Source: an uncultured Acidimicrobiales bacterium (lineage in GTDB: Bacteria > Actinomycetota > Acidimicrobiia > Acidimicrobiales > SHLQ01). Taken from it: a stretch of DNA of 64,000 nt. This document shows, piece after piece, positions 46,645 through 55,058 of this stretch. Where the stretch lies: the NCBI GenBank assembly GCA_938038815.1, contig CALHTF010000028.1, positions 38,724 to 102,723 of the forward strand. Direction: 5' to 3'. Within the stretch, counting starts at the first letter, position 1; every line of letters begins with the position of its first letter. The translations under genes and the position numbers were made by a program. Below the pieces are notes generated by a model, which was not told the origin of the DNA, did no database searches, and saw nothing but the letters and a program-made list of their open reading frames with translations.

Positions 46645-47520
46645 TCATACTGCGCTCACCTCGGTGGGCACAGATGGAGGCGAGACGGCTTCGAGGGGTT
46701 CTCGTGCGGCCTCGCCTGAGTCTTGTTGTGTAATCCATTGATGGGTTCGTTGAACCCGAGCCGACGTCGCCGCCGGCAATTCGATCGCTTGGAGAAATTC
46801 GGCCGGACGTAGTGCCCGAGGCTGCGTGCCGAGTTCGGCAATCAGGAGGGGCCCGTCGACCGTGGGGAGAAATTCGCTGGAGGCATTCGACCCGTTTGAC
46901 CGTGGGGTGTTTTGGTCGGCGTCGACAACAAGAAGGTCCAAAATCTGGGGCCTAATGTCGTCGGTCATTGTTTTGCCTTTACGTTCTCTCTCTAGCGGAA
47001 GGCTATCTGCTGCGAGCGCACTCTCCACTGCCCGCCGCAGCGTAGTCTCGTCGATTCCGAGGGCAAACTCCCAGGTACAACTGGTAACCGCCTGTTGGAG
47101 CGACAGTTCTTTCCGGTCGATCTGAGCGAGCCCCTGAACCGTGATCCCCTGCGGGCTCTCGTGGTCGATTTGGGCCATGGCGAGCTCGAGGTCGAGCACG
47201 GTGCTGTTTTCACTTTCTTCGCCGCCACCCGAAGCCAACTCTGCCCGCAGGCGGAGCGCCTCCGCGGTCGTTGCCGCGATCGTTATCTCGGGTGAGATGT
47301 CGATGTCGAGGTACTCGCCCGCTGATTCGAATCCTGTCGGCAGGGCGAGGCCAAACGAAAGCCTTGGCCGCGGGTTAAACCCCTCGCTGTAGGCGACGGG
47401 CAGCCGCATTTTGCGCAGCACACGCTCCCATACGCGAGCCATGTCGCGATGGCTGGTAAAGCGGATCTTTCCGTACTTGGAGTACCGCAGCCGGATCTTC
47501 GATGGGTTCGCTCGGGTCAC
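46645..47520 (-). CDS. TIGR03936-type radical-SAM-associated protein (DUF2344)
   Basis: 291 residues. The N-terminus RLRYSKYGKIRFTSHRDMARVWERVLRK and AYSEGFNPRPRLSFGLALPTGFES are the family signature. It usually accompanies, or is fused to, the TIGR03960 radical SAM protein, with which it overlaps by 4 bp here (47517-47520). Suspected role in RNA or ribosome modification, unproven. A Pro/Ser-rich C-terminal 60 residues extend past the domain. Confidence 0.88.
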   Translation of the reverse strand: MTRANPSKIRLRYSKYGKIRFTSHRDMARVWERVLRKMRLPVAYSEGFNPRPRLSFGLALPTGFESAGEYLDIDISPEITIAATTAEALRLRAELASGGGEESENSTVLDLELAMAQIDHESPQGITVQGLAQIDRKELSLQQAVTSCTWEFALGIDETTLRRAVESALAADSLPLERERKGKTMTDDIRPQILDLLVVDADQNTPRSNGSNASSEFLPTVDGPLLIAELGTQPRALRPAEFLQAIELPAATSARVQRTHQWITQQDSGEAAREPLEAVSPPSVPTEVSAV

Positions 47521-49481
47521 TTGGTGACTGCGCCGGCCGGTATCCGCGTCGGCGACAAGGTCACCGGCACATCGCCGCCATCGGCCAGGTTCTGGCCTGT
47601 TCCTTGGCTACCGCCGGCGGGTGGGGTCGCCGACGCGACCACGTGCTCGATGCCGTAACCGGTGCAGGCACCGCAGTCATAACAAGGGGTCCAGCGGCAA
47701 TCTTCGAGCCCCACCTCGTCGAGCGCGTCGCGCCAGTCTTGCCACAAGAAGTCCTTGTGGAGTCCAGCCGACAGGTGCTCCCACGGGAGAAATTCGTGTT
47801 CGTGGCGGTGGCGGAAGGCGTAGTCCTCGTGTTTGAGTCCGGCGCGTTCCATGGCGTCCATCCACAGTTGGCGGCTAAAGAACTCCGACCACTCTTGGAA
47901 GATGCCGCCGTTGCGCCACACGTCCTCGATGACCGGGCCGAGGCGTCGGTCGCCGCGGCTCAAAATGCCCTCGATCAAGGTGGCTTTGGGGTCGTGCCAT
48001 TTCATCTGCACACCCTTGCTCTTGCGGGTGTCGTCGCGCAGCAGGTTGATTTTGCGTTGCAGTTCTTCTTCGGTGTTTTGGCCAAACCACTGGAACGGGG
48101 TGAACGGTTTGGGCACGAAGCCGCCGACCGAAACGGTGACCGATGCACCTTTGTTGTAGCGCTTGCCGATCTCCACACAGTTCCGGGCGAGTTCGGCGAT
48201 GCCCAAGGTGTCTTCGTCGGTTTCGGTTGGAAGCCCGATGAGGAAGTACAGCTTGACCCGGCGCCAGCCTTGGGAGAACGCCGACTCGACGGCGCCGTAC
48301 AGATCTTCTTCACGGATCAGTTTGTTGATGACCTGGCGCATGCGCCACGTGCCTGCCTCGGGGGCGAAGGTCAGGCCGGTGCGGCGAGCGTTTTGGATTT
48401 CGGCGGCCAGACCAACGGTGAACGCATCGACGCGAAGGCTTGGGAGGGCGACCGATACTCGGCCGTCGTTGTAGTCGTCGTCCATGGCGGCTTCGACAAC
48501 GTCTTGAATGCCGCTCATGTCAGCGGTGGAGAGCGAGGTGAGCGATACCTCGTCGTAGCCGGTGCGCCGCAAGCCCTCGGAAATCATCGTCTTGACCTGC
48601 TCGGCCGGACGCTCGCGGACCGGACGGGTGATCATGCCGGCCTGACAGAACCGACAACCTCGGGTGCAGCCTCGGAACACTTCGACGTTGAGGCGGTCGT
48701 GCACAACCTCGGTGAGCGGAACCAGCTGGTTCTTCGGGTAGGGCCACTCCCCCAGGTCGGCGATGGTTCGCTTCTCGACCTTTGCGGGGACATCGGAGAA
48801 CTTCGGGTTGACCGACGCGACCGAAACCCCGTCGTAGGTCACCTCGTACATCGACGGCACGTAGGTGCCCGGCACCTTCGAGAGCTCGCGAAGCAGCGCT
48901 TGACGGTCGCCGTTTACCTCGGCGCAGTTCTTCCAGTCGCGCACCACGTCGGTGATCTCGCCCACGGCCTCTTCGCCATCGCCGAGCACGAAGAAGTCGA
49001 CGTAGTCGGCGAGGGGCTCAGGGTTGTAGGTGCAGTGGCCACCAGCAGCCACCAGCGGATGATGGGCCTCGCGATCCGCGGTGCGAACCGGCACGCCAGC
49101 AAGATCCACACAGTTCAACAAGTTGGTGTAGGTGAGCTCGGCCGACAGGTTGAAGGCAATGAGGTCGAACTCGCCGGCTGGTATGTGCTGGTCGACCGAG
49201 AACAACGGCAGGTTTCGAGCCCGGAGTTCTTTTTCGAGGTCGGCCCACGGAGCGTAGGATCGCTCGGCCACGGCGTCGTCACGCTCGTTGATGATCTCGT
49301 ACAGGATCTGAAGGCCCTGGTTGGGCAGGCCAATCTCGTAGGTGTCGGGGTAGGTGAACAGCCACGACACCTTGTGGGGTGCATGTTCGGGCTGTTGCAT
49401 TCCTTCCTCGCAGCCGATGTAGCGCGCCGGCTTTTCGACAAGCGGAAGGATGGGTTCGAGCTGGTTCCAGATGGACTCCAT
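47517..49481 (-). CDS. TIGR03960-type B12-binding-domain radical SAM protein
   Basis: 654 residues from the ATG at 49481 (ESIWNQLEPILPLVEKPARYIG); the frame opens at 49505. An N-terminal cobalamin-binding-like domain (FTYPDTYEIGLPNQGLQILY; GGHCTYNPEPLADYVDFFVLGDGEE) is followed by a radical SAM core with RGCTRGCRFCQAG ([4Fe-4S] C-x3-C-x2-C) and FAPEAGTWRMRQVINK. The C-terminus has CRWTPCYDCGACTGYG. Family function not established. Upstream of the TIGR03936 gene and rng, the common order. Confidence 0.9.
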   Translation of the reverse strand: MESIWNQLEPILPLVEKPARYIGCEEGMQQPEHAPHKVSWLFTYPDTYEIGLPNQGLQILYEIINERDDAVAERSYAPWADLEKELRARNLPLFSVDQHIPAGEFDLIAFNLSAELTYTNLLNCVDLAGVPVRTADREAHHPLVAAGGHCTYNPEPLADYVDFFVLGDGEEAVGEITDVVRDWKNCAEVNGDRQALLRELSKVPGTYVPSMYEVTYDGVSVASVNPKFSDVPAKVEKRTIADLGEWPYPKNQLVPLTEVVHDRLNVEVFRGCTRGCRFCQAGMITRPVRERPAEQVKTMISEGLRRTGYDEVSLTSLSTADMSGIQDVVEAAMDDDYNDGRVSVALPSLRVDAFTVGLAAEIQNARRTGLTFAPEAGTWRMRQVINKLIREEDLYGAVESAFSQGWRRVKLYFLIGLPTETDEDTLGIAELARNCVEIGKRYNKGASVTVSVGGFVPKPFTPFQWFGQNTEEELQRKINLLRDDTRKSKGVQMKWHDPKATLIEGILSRGDRRLGPVIEDVWRNGGIFQEWSEFFSRQLWMDAMERAGLKHEDYAFRHRHEHEFLPWEHLSAGLHKDFLWQDWRDALDEVGLEDCRWTPCYDCGACTGYGIEHVVASATPPAGGSQGTGQNLADGGDVPVTLSPTRIPAGAVTK

Positions 49482-49529
49482 AGCGGCCGATTGTAGTTCC
49501 CCCACCGACCACCACCGGTGTCAGACTCC

Positions 49530-49585
49530 CCGTCCCGAAATTTTCGCGTGGAACCCGCTCAGAGCGGGTCAAACGCGATCAGAAA
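49530..49585. repeat. palindromic repeat, intact copy (inverted orientation)
   Basis: Reverse complement reads TTTCTGATCGCG, then the palindrome ACCCGCTCTGAGCGGGT, then TCCACGCG and AAAATTTCGGGACGGGG. It matches the copy at 51218-51270 and the two half copies flanking the insertion sequence. Lies between the radical SAM start and the hydrolase gene. Confidence 0.85.
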
Positions 49586-49638
49586 ACTGCGTCGTGCTAA
49601 GCATGGCGCACGACTCCGAGATGAAAGCGGGAAGCGCC

Positions 49639-50427
49639 ATGCCAGTCGCCGAGATAAACGGTCAACAGATCAACTATGAAGACTCGGGCGGCGACCTACC
49701 GGTGGTGCTCTTTAGCCACGGGTTCTTGATGGACCACACGATGTTCGACGCTCAGGTCGAAGCACTCAGTGGTTCGTACCGGTGCGTCCGTTGGGACGAA
49801 CGTGGCTTTGGCGACACACCAGCCACGGAGCACTTCAGCTATTGGGACTCAGCGGACGATGCCATCGCCCTGCTCGACCACCTCGGCGTCGACACCGCGG
49901 CCCTGGTCGGCATGTCGCAGGGCGGATTCCTGTCGTTGCGGGCGGCGCTCGCTCACCCCGACCGGGTTGCCGGGCTGGTGTTGATCGATTCCGAAGCAGG
50001 CGTCGACCTTCCCGAAACGCTCGAAGGGTATCGGGGCATGGTCCGCCACTGGCTGAGCGACGAACCTCTCGGCGACGTCGGCGAGTTCGTTGCTGGCCTG
50101 ATCATCAACGACCCCGAACTCAACCAGACCTGGATTGCGAAGTGGGAGGCCCGCCGGTCCGCCAGCGAGACCGGCATGGAGTTCGCGGCCGAAACCCTGT
50201 TGTCGCGCGACGACATCACCGATCGACTCGGCGAACTTCAGATGCCGGTACTCAGCGTGCACGGCACCGACGACGGCTCGATAACGATCGACAAGGCCGA
50301 AGCACTCCAAGAAGCAGTGCCCAACGGCTACGGCCTCATCGCCATCGAGGGCGCAGCCCATGCCCCCAACATGACCCACCCGCAACCAGTAAACGAAGCA
50401 ATCGCCGCGTTCTTAGGCTCGATCTAG
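49639..50427 (+). CDS. alpha/beta hydrolase
   Basis: 262 residues from the ATG at 49639 (PVAEINGQQINYEDSG), with GGGAAG upstream; in-frame ATGs at 49603 and 49621 would add short, less typical sequence. Fold markers: oxyanion FSHGFLMD, nucleophile elbow GMSQGGF (Ser), acid Asp in HGTDDGS, catalytic His in EGAAHAPNMTHP. Resembles 3-oxoadipate-enol-lactonase-like or epoxide-hydrolase-like esterases; substrate unknown. Its stop overlaps the next, convergent small ORF by 4 bp. Confidence 0.85.
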   Translation: MPVAEINGQQINYEDSGGDLPVVLFSHGFLMDHTMFDAQVEALSGSYRCVRWDERGFGDTPATEHFSYWDSADDAIALLDHLGVDTAALVGMSQGGFLSLRAALAHPDRVAGLVLIDSEAGVDLPETLEGYRGMVRHWLSDEPLGDVGEFVAGLIINDPELNQTWIAKWEARRSASETGMEFAAETLLSRDDITDRLGELQMPVLSVHGTDDGSITIDKAEALQEAVPNGYGLIAIEGAAHAPNMTHPQPVNEAIAAFLGSI

Positions 50428-50621
50428 TCGGGATCGGCTTTACTAACCGATCGCTGTCGAACCGGTGGGTCCTGTCGAGTTGCGATGACAACCGTTGCGA
50501 ACGAGGCAATGAGCCCAAGCATCGTGAGCACGACAGCACGTACCCAGGGCCCGTACCAAACCTCGGCGATGGCCGGAATCGGGAACGAGTCGATTCGCGA
50601 AATCCTGAACGATTCGTTCAT
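50424..50621 (-). CDS. small hypothetical membrane protein
   Basis: 65 residues with one clear hydrophobic helix (VRAVVLTMLGLIASFATVVIAT, about 28-49, as two halves) and a basic tail. No family recognised. The convergent 4-bp overlap with the hydrolase gene fits the packing style of this genome, but expression is uncertain. Confidence 0.45.
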   Translation of the reverse strand: MNESFRISRIDSFPIPAIAEVWYGPWVRAVVLTMLGLIASFATVVIATRQDPPVRQRSVSKADPD

Positions 50622-50746
50622 CTCCGCAATCGCTTACTCTTCAGCCGCGTAGTCACGTGGCACGGGGGTCGCCGGACCGAAGAGATGATCGAGCACCGCC
50701 CCAGGATCGCCCGGACCGTGGACCGAGAATCCTGTGTCCCCAGCGA

Positions 50747-51190
50747 TCAGATGGTACGACTGGGTTCCCTTTTAGGTCCGTCGCCGCCCCCTCTCGGGCC
50801 ACAGCTCGTTTCTCCCCAATTTGACTCGTACATCGAAACAGGACGGGGGCCCGCTTCTGCCTCACCCCACGTCGCAACAGAAACCACCACCGACCCACGA
50901 GAAACAAACCACGTAGGTCCGGCATCGGCGATCGTCCGACGCTGGAGGGCTCCGGTCACGACAAATTCCGGGACGGTGTGAGGCCCGCCTGAATAGAGCT
51001 CGCTGTACTTGCGGGCCAAAGGGCCATCGGGATGGTTGAGCTCCGCCAAATCGACGCCTTCAAGTTCGACAGCGGAGAAGCTAGGGACGATGCTGCGAGA
51101 GCAGGCAGCAGCCGGTACCACAGGTACGACGGACGACCCGACCATCAGTGTCACAAACGCAAAGAAGCGCAGCACCTTTGGCCAGGGCAT
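50747..51190 (-). CDS. hypothetical secreted protein
   Basis: 147 residues with a likely signal peptide (KVLRFFAFVTLMVGSSV...PAAACS; cleavage near residue 29). The mature part is short, with no known motif and a Gly/Pro-rich end. The Cys after AAA does not form a good lipobox. A similar GC-rich third-position bias to neighbours supports coding, but no homologue is recognised. Confidence 0.5.
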   Translation of the reverse strand: MPWPKVLRFFAFVTLMVGSSVVPVVPAAACSRSIVPSFSAVELEGVDLAELNHPDGPLARKYSELYSGGPHTVPEFVVTGALQRRTIADAGPTWFVSRGSVVVSVATWGEAEAGPRPVSMYESNWGETSCGPRGGGDGPKREPSRTI

Positions 51191-51217
51191 AGGCCAATCC
51201 TAAGTCGATCCGTCCAA

Positions 51218-51270
51218 TTTCTGATCGCGTGGAACCCGCTCTGAGCGGGTTCCACGCGAGAATTTCGGGA
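51218..51270. repeat. palindromic repeat, intact copy
   Basis: Reads TTTCTGATCGCGTGGA, then ACCCGCTCTGAGCGGGT, then TCCACGCG and AGAATTTCGGGA. The inner GCGTGGAACCCGCTC / GAGCGGGTTCCACGC is a perfect long palindrome that could form a strong hairpin. Confidence 0.88.
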
Positions 51271-51368
51271 AGCGAAGAGCCTAAAGCGACGCGAGGGACG
51301 TTTTGGTCGGAGCAAAGCGGAGCCCGAAACTCCGTAAGGATCGAAGGCCGCTTGCGGCCGAGACCGAC

Positions 51369-51472
51369 CCAGTGCCAGGCTCCAGTGCCAGGCTCCAGTG
51401 CCAGGCTCCAGTGCCAGGCTCCAGTGCCAGGCTCCAGTGCCAGGCTCCAGTGCCAGGCTCCAGTGCCAGGCT
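51369..51472. repeat. 13-bp tandem repeat, 8 perfect copies
   Basis: Eight identical head-to-tail copies of CCAGTGCCAGGCT (104 bp). The first begins at 51369 and the last ends at 51472. No variation between units, which points to recent expansion or homogenisation. Confidence 0.95.
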
Positions 51473-51650
51473 CCACTAGCGGAGAGTAGGCACGTGACCG
51501 CGCTGAGTCGGCACTTCGGGCATAGCGCCCCCGCTCTCGCAAGAATGATTGGGCTGGGCGGGCACTTCGCGACGCATCCGCTGCTAGCTCCGACCTCGAC
51601 AGTCCGGGGCCTGAGCTACTGCACTCCGTGCAGGCCGTTCCGGAGGCACG

Positions 51651-51716
51651 GAGTCTGTCGGTTTCGACCGCCAGGGCGGCCGAAGCCCTTACCGAGTTGC
51701 TGCGCAACTCGCAGGA
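51651..51716. repeat. dispersed repeat related to 25508-25654
   Basis: Shares GTCGGTTTCG and CTTACCGAGTTGCTGCGCAA with the repeats upstream of arsC. The end forms CGAGTTGC-T-GCGCAACTCG, a near-perfect palindrome. Confidence 0.7.
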
Positions 51717-51937
51717 CCTGAACTCCTAGAGGCCAAGGGTGCGAGCGGATATTCCTCTTCACTAGAACCGAAGACGGCGCATAACGAACACGAAGGAAGA
51801 CGTAGAGACGCCAAGGGTGTGGCCCACGCCGACAGAAAACGTCAGAGCTGGGGCGAAGCCGACAAAAAGCGGCCAAAGAGCCCGGAGCTCGCGGTGGGCG
51901 AGGGGCACAGGTAGAGGGAGATAGCGAAGCGCAGAGG

Positions 51938-52035
51938 GAGCGAGCTTGCGAGTGACCGACCAGAAAGCAGTGAGTGAGCTTGCGAGTGACCGACCAGAAA
52001 GCAGTGAGCGAGCTTGCGAGTGACCGACCAGAAAG
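51938..52035. repeat. 34-bp tandem repeat, 3 copies, abutting acs
   Basis: Units at 51938-51971, 51972-52005 and 52006-52035 (partial) each begin GAGCGAGCTTGCGAGTGACC or GAGTGAGC and end ACCAGAAAGCAGT. The third ends at the acs stop codon. Confidence 0.9.
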
Positions 52036-53988
52036 TCAGTCCTCGCTGGCTTCTTTGGCGCCTTCGGCTATGGCGGCTACTACCGATGCGTCGGCCAGGG
52101 TTGTGGTGTCGCCGAGACCTCGGCCTTCGGCGACATCTTTGAGAAGTCGGCGCATGATCTTGCCGCTTCGAGTCTTGGGGAGATCGTCGACGAGGAACAC
52201 CGACTTCGGACGACTGGTCGGGCCGAGTTTCTTCGACACGTGTTGGCGGATCTCCTCGCGAAGCTCGTCGCTCGCGGTGGCCGTTCCCATCAAGATCACA
52301 TAGCCGATGATCGCTTGGCCGGTTACCTCATCGGCGGCGCCAACCACGGCGGCTTCGGCGACTGCGGGATGGTCGACCAACGCCGACTCGATCTCGGCGG
52401 TACTGATCCGGTGGCCCGACACGTTCATCACGTCGTCGACCCGGCCCAGCAGCCACAGGTAACCGTCGCTGTCGATCTTGGCGCCGTCGCCGGCAAAGTA
52501 CCGGTCGCCGTACTTGGCCCAGTAGGTCTCGCGGTAACGCTCGTCGTCGCCCCAGATGCCGCGCAGCATCGACGGCCACGGCTTCACGATGGTGAGGAAG
52601 CCGCCGCCCTCGTCGACCTTGTTACCGTCACCATCGACGACCTCGGCAAACACCCCGGGGATCGTCGAACACGCCGACCCAGGTTTGGTTGCCGTCACGC
52701 CGGGCATCGGGGTAATCATGTGGCCGCCGGTTTCGGTCTGCCACCAGGTGTCGACAATCGGACGAGCACTTCCCCCGATGTGCTCGTGGTACCACATCCA
52801 GGCTTCGGGGTTGATGGGTTCGCCGACGGTTCCGAGTACGCGAAGACTCGAAAGATCATGTTTTTCGACCTCTTCGGTCCCCCACTTCATGAAGGTCCGG
52901 ATTGCGGTGGGCGCAGTGTAGAGCTGAGTGACGCCGTAACGTTCGGCGATATCCCACAGGCGGTCGCGCCCAGGAGTATCGGGGGTGCCCTCGTACATCA
53001 CGCTGGTGCAACCGTTGGTGAGTGGCCCGTACACGATGTAGCTGTGACCGGTAACCCAACCAATATCGGCTGCGCACCAGTACACGTCGGTGTCGGGCTT
53101 GAGGTCGAAGATGTACTTGTGGGTAAAGGCCACCTGGGTCAAATACCCGCCGGTGGTGTGCATGATGCCCTTGGGCTTGGCCGTGGTTCCTGATGTGTAC
53201 AGCAGGTAGAGGAGTTGCTCGCTGTCCATAGGCTCGGCGGGGCAGTCGGCGGAGGCGTCGGCCATGAGCTCGTGCCACCAATGGTCGCGGCCCTCGACCA
53301 TCTCGACCTCGGTGTCGCAGCGGTTCACCACGATCACGTCGCTCACCGTCGGGGCGCCGTCGACCAGAGCGGCATCGACATTTGGCTTGAGCATCGACGG
53401 GGCGCCGCGGCGATAGCCAGCGTCGGCGGTGATGATCATCTTTGCGTCGGCATCTTCGCACCGGTCGGTGATGGCATCGGGCGAGAACCCGCCAAAGATC
53501 ACCGAGTGGGCGACTCCGATCCGAGCGCACGCCAGCATGGTGATCGGTAGCTCGGGGATCATCGGCATGTACACCGCGACCCGGTCGCCCTTCTCGAGGC
53601 CCTTGGACTTGAGCACGTTGGCGAACTTGCAGACTTCGGTCAAAAGATCCTGGTAGGTGATGGTGCGCTTGTCGCCCGGTTCGCCTTCCCAGTGGTAGGC
53701 AACCTTGTCGCCCTTACCAGCCTCGACGTGCCGGTCGAGGCAGTTGTAGGTCATGTTGAGCTTGCCGCCCAGGAACCACTTTGCGTAAGGCAGGTCCCAT
53801 TCGAGGGTGGTGTCGAAGTCGGTGTTCCAGGTCAGCAGCTCGCGGGCCTGCCGGGCCCAAAAAGCCTCAAAGTCGGCCTCAGCCTCTTCGTACAGACTCC
53901 GGTCGTTGGCGAGCGCCGCACCAGCAAAATCCGCAGGTGGAGCGAAGGTCCGCTGCTCCATGTCGAATACTTGAATCTCGTCGCTCAT
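52036..53988 (-). CDS. acsA: acetyl-CoA synthetase
   Basis: 650 residues. AMP-forming acetate:CoA ligase. [13 protein letters not shown] is the ATP/AMP motif, TWWQTETGG and [20 protein letters not shown] the adenylation hinge region, and [11 protein letters not shown] contains the catalytic Lys that is commonly acetylated. Length is typical (about 650). Activates acetate for central metabolism. Opposite orientation to mscL, with a 275-bp intergenic region where I see no gene. Confidence 0.96.
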   Translation of the reverse strand: MSDEIQVFDMEQRTFAPPADFAGAALANDRSLYEEAEADFEAFWARQARELLTWNTDFDTTLEWDLPYAKWFLGGKLNMTYNCLDRHVEAGKGDKVAYHWEGEPGDKRTITYQDLLTEVCKFANVLKSKGLEKGDRVAVYMPMIPELPITMLACARIGVAHSVIFGGFSPDAITDRCEDADAKMIITADAGYRRGAPSMLKPNVDAALVDGAPTVSDVIVVNRCDTEVEMVEGRDHWWHELMADASADCPAEPMDSEQLLYLLYTSGTTAKPKGIMHTTGGYLTQVAFTHKYIFDLKPDTDVYWCAADIGWVTGHSYIVYGPLTNGCTSVMYEGTPDTPGRDRLWDIAERYGVTQLYTAPTAIRTFMKWGTEEVEKHDLSSLRVLGTVGEPINPEAWMWYHEHIGGSARPIVDTWWQTETGGHMITPMPGVTATKPGSACSTIPGVFAEVVDGDGNKVDEGGGFLTIVKPWPSMLRGIWGDDERYRETYWAKYGDRYFAGDGAKIDSDGYLWLLGRVDDVMNVSGHRISTAEIESALVDHPAVAEAAVVGAADEVTGQAIIGYVILMGTATASDELREEIRQHVSKKLGPTSRPKSVFLVDDLPKTRSGKIMRRLLKDVAEGRGLGDTTTLADASVVAAIAEGAKEASED

Positions 53989-54263
53989 TCGTCGATGCTC
54001 CCCTGCGCTGATGTCTGTCTCGAATGTACAAGATCAGCGCCACAGGATTCATACCGATGGGTGTACAGCCAGCTCACATAGCACCCGCCAAGAACGTTCA
54101 AACTGACAAAACCCCGTTTTCGGTGCATCTCCCTGTAGGTTGTTCACCGTGGCATACACCACCGAGTGCTGTTAGTGCACCGCGCTATGCGGTTTTCTTT
54201 TCAGCAATCGCCCAAAACTCCGCCGCCTCAACGTGGCCCCACAAATCCGGGAGAAAACCCAAA

Positions 54264-54635
54264 ATGCTCAGTGAATTTAGAGAATTCCTCGAAAAGTTCA
54301 ACGTTATTCCGATCGCCGTTGGCCTCGTGCTTGCGCTTGCGTTCGCACCGATGGTTGAAGCGGTCGTAGGCCTCGTGCTTTCGATCGTCGCCAAGGTCTT
54401 CGGAATGGAGCCCGACGAAGAGACAGGTGCCTACAGCATCGCAAACCTCGACATTGGCGGCATCGATGTCGGTAGCGTTATCAATGCACTCATCACCTTC
54501 GTGCTGATCGCATTCGTTGTATTCATGATTGTCCGTGCACTCGCCAAGGCTGGCGCACAGACCACCCTCAACGAGACCCCTGACCAGGTTCTTCTCGGCG
54601 AGATCCGCGACCTGCTCAAGAGCGGCCGCGGTTAA
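54264..54635 (+). CDS. mscL: large-conductance mechanosensitive channel MscL
   Basis: 123 residues from the ATG at 54264 (LSEFREFLEKFNVIPIAVGL). GGGAGA lies about 10 nt upstream; the longer frame to 54024 has no similarity. Two TM helices (about 13-40 and 72-95), a loop containing YSIANLDIGGIDVGSVINAL, and the C-terminal helix bundle DQVLLGEIRDLL fit MscL. Releases solutes on hypo-osmotic shock. Followed by a strong terminator. Confidence 0.87.
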   Translation: MLSEFREFLEKFNVIPIAVGLVLALAFAPMVEAVVGLVLSIVAKVFGMEPDEETGAYSIANLDIGGIDVGSVINALITFVLIAFVVFMIVRALAKAGAQTTLNETPDQVLLGEIRDLLKSGRG

Positions 54636-54656
54636 GTCACTTCGACTTCATAACCG

Positions 54657-54697
54657 AGCGCCAGTCACCTTCGGGTGGCTGGCGCTTTGTTCGTTTT
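54657..54697 (+). terminator. Rho-independent terminator of mscL
   Basis: Stem AGCGCCAGTCACC / GGTGGCTGGCGCT (54657-54686) with a TTCG tetraloop, followed by TTGTTCGTTTT. It begins 22 bp after the mscL stop. Confidence 0.9.
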
Positions 54698-54810
54698 AGG
54701 CCCCCAACCAAACTGGCCCGCCCACGAGTACCTCTAGGTACCAGAACTCTCCCCAGTTCGGGTCCGATCGGCCTATTTCGGGTGTTTTCGGCGTCGACTA
54801 TTGTTGGAGC

Positions 54811-55056
54811 ATGACGACGAGAGCCCCCATCGAAGTTTCGTCCACCGCAATTAGCTACGGAGCGGAGTCCATCGGGCTACCAACCGTACGATCGGTCGAC
54901 ACCTTGTTTGTTGCCTACTTCGAACTGGTATCTCGCATGCGGGGCGAGGACCGGACCCTCGACGTGCGAGCAATCGATGTTGGCGCTCTCGCGGTGGCTA
55001 CCGGACTCGAACCGTCCCAGGTCCGTCTCCGCCTCGAATCAGCTCTGGTTAGCTAG
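54811..55056 (+). CDS. small hypothetical protein
   Basis: 81 residues, no TM helix, no recognised domain. Predicted mostly helical in the second half (DTLFVAYFELVSRMRGEDR, then a helix-turn-helix-like AIDVGALAVATGLEPSQVRL). Strong GC bias in third positions supports coding. GGAG lies immediately before the ATG, closer than ideal. Convergent with the dehydrogenase gene (2 bp between stops). Confidence 0.55.
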   Translation: MTTRAPIEVSSTAISYGAESIGLPTVRSVDTLFVAYFELVSRMRGEDRTLDVRAIDVGALAVATGLEPSQVRLRLESALVS

Positions 55057-55058
55057 CG

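Larger units (their letters stand above)
51191..52035. other. 845-bp intergenic region rich in short repeats
   Basis: No convincing gene. It contains the palindromic element (51218-51270), eight 13-bp tandem units (51369-51472), a repeat related to the one upstream of arsC (51651-51716), and three 34-bp units that run into the acs stop (51938-52035). The reading frames across it are made of repeat translation and lack start signals. Confidence 0.8.

Noticed and set aside
51081..51707. 208-codon minus-strand frame with Trp/Gly/Leu repeats
   Set aside because: It is a translation of the 13-bp tandem repeat and palindromic element, overlaps the better secreted-protein candidate, and has no start signal.
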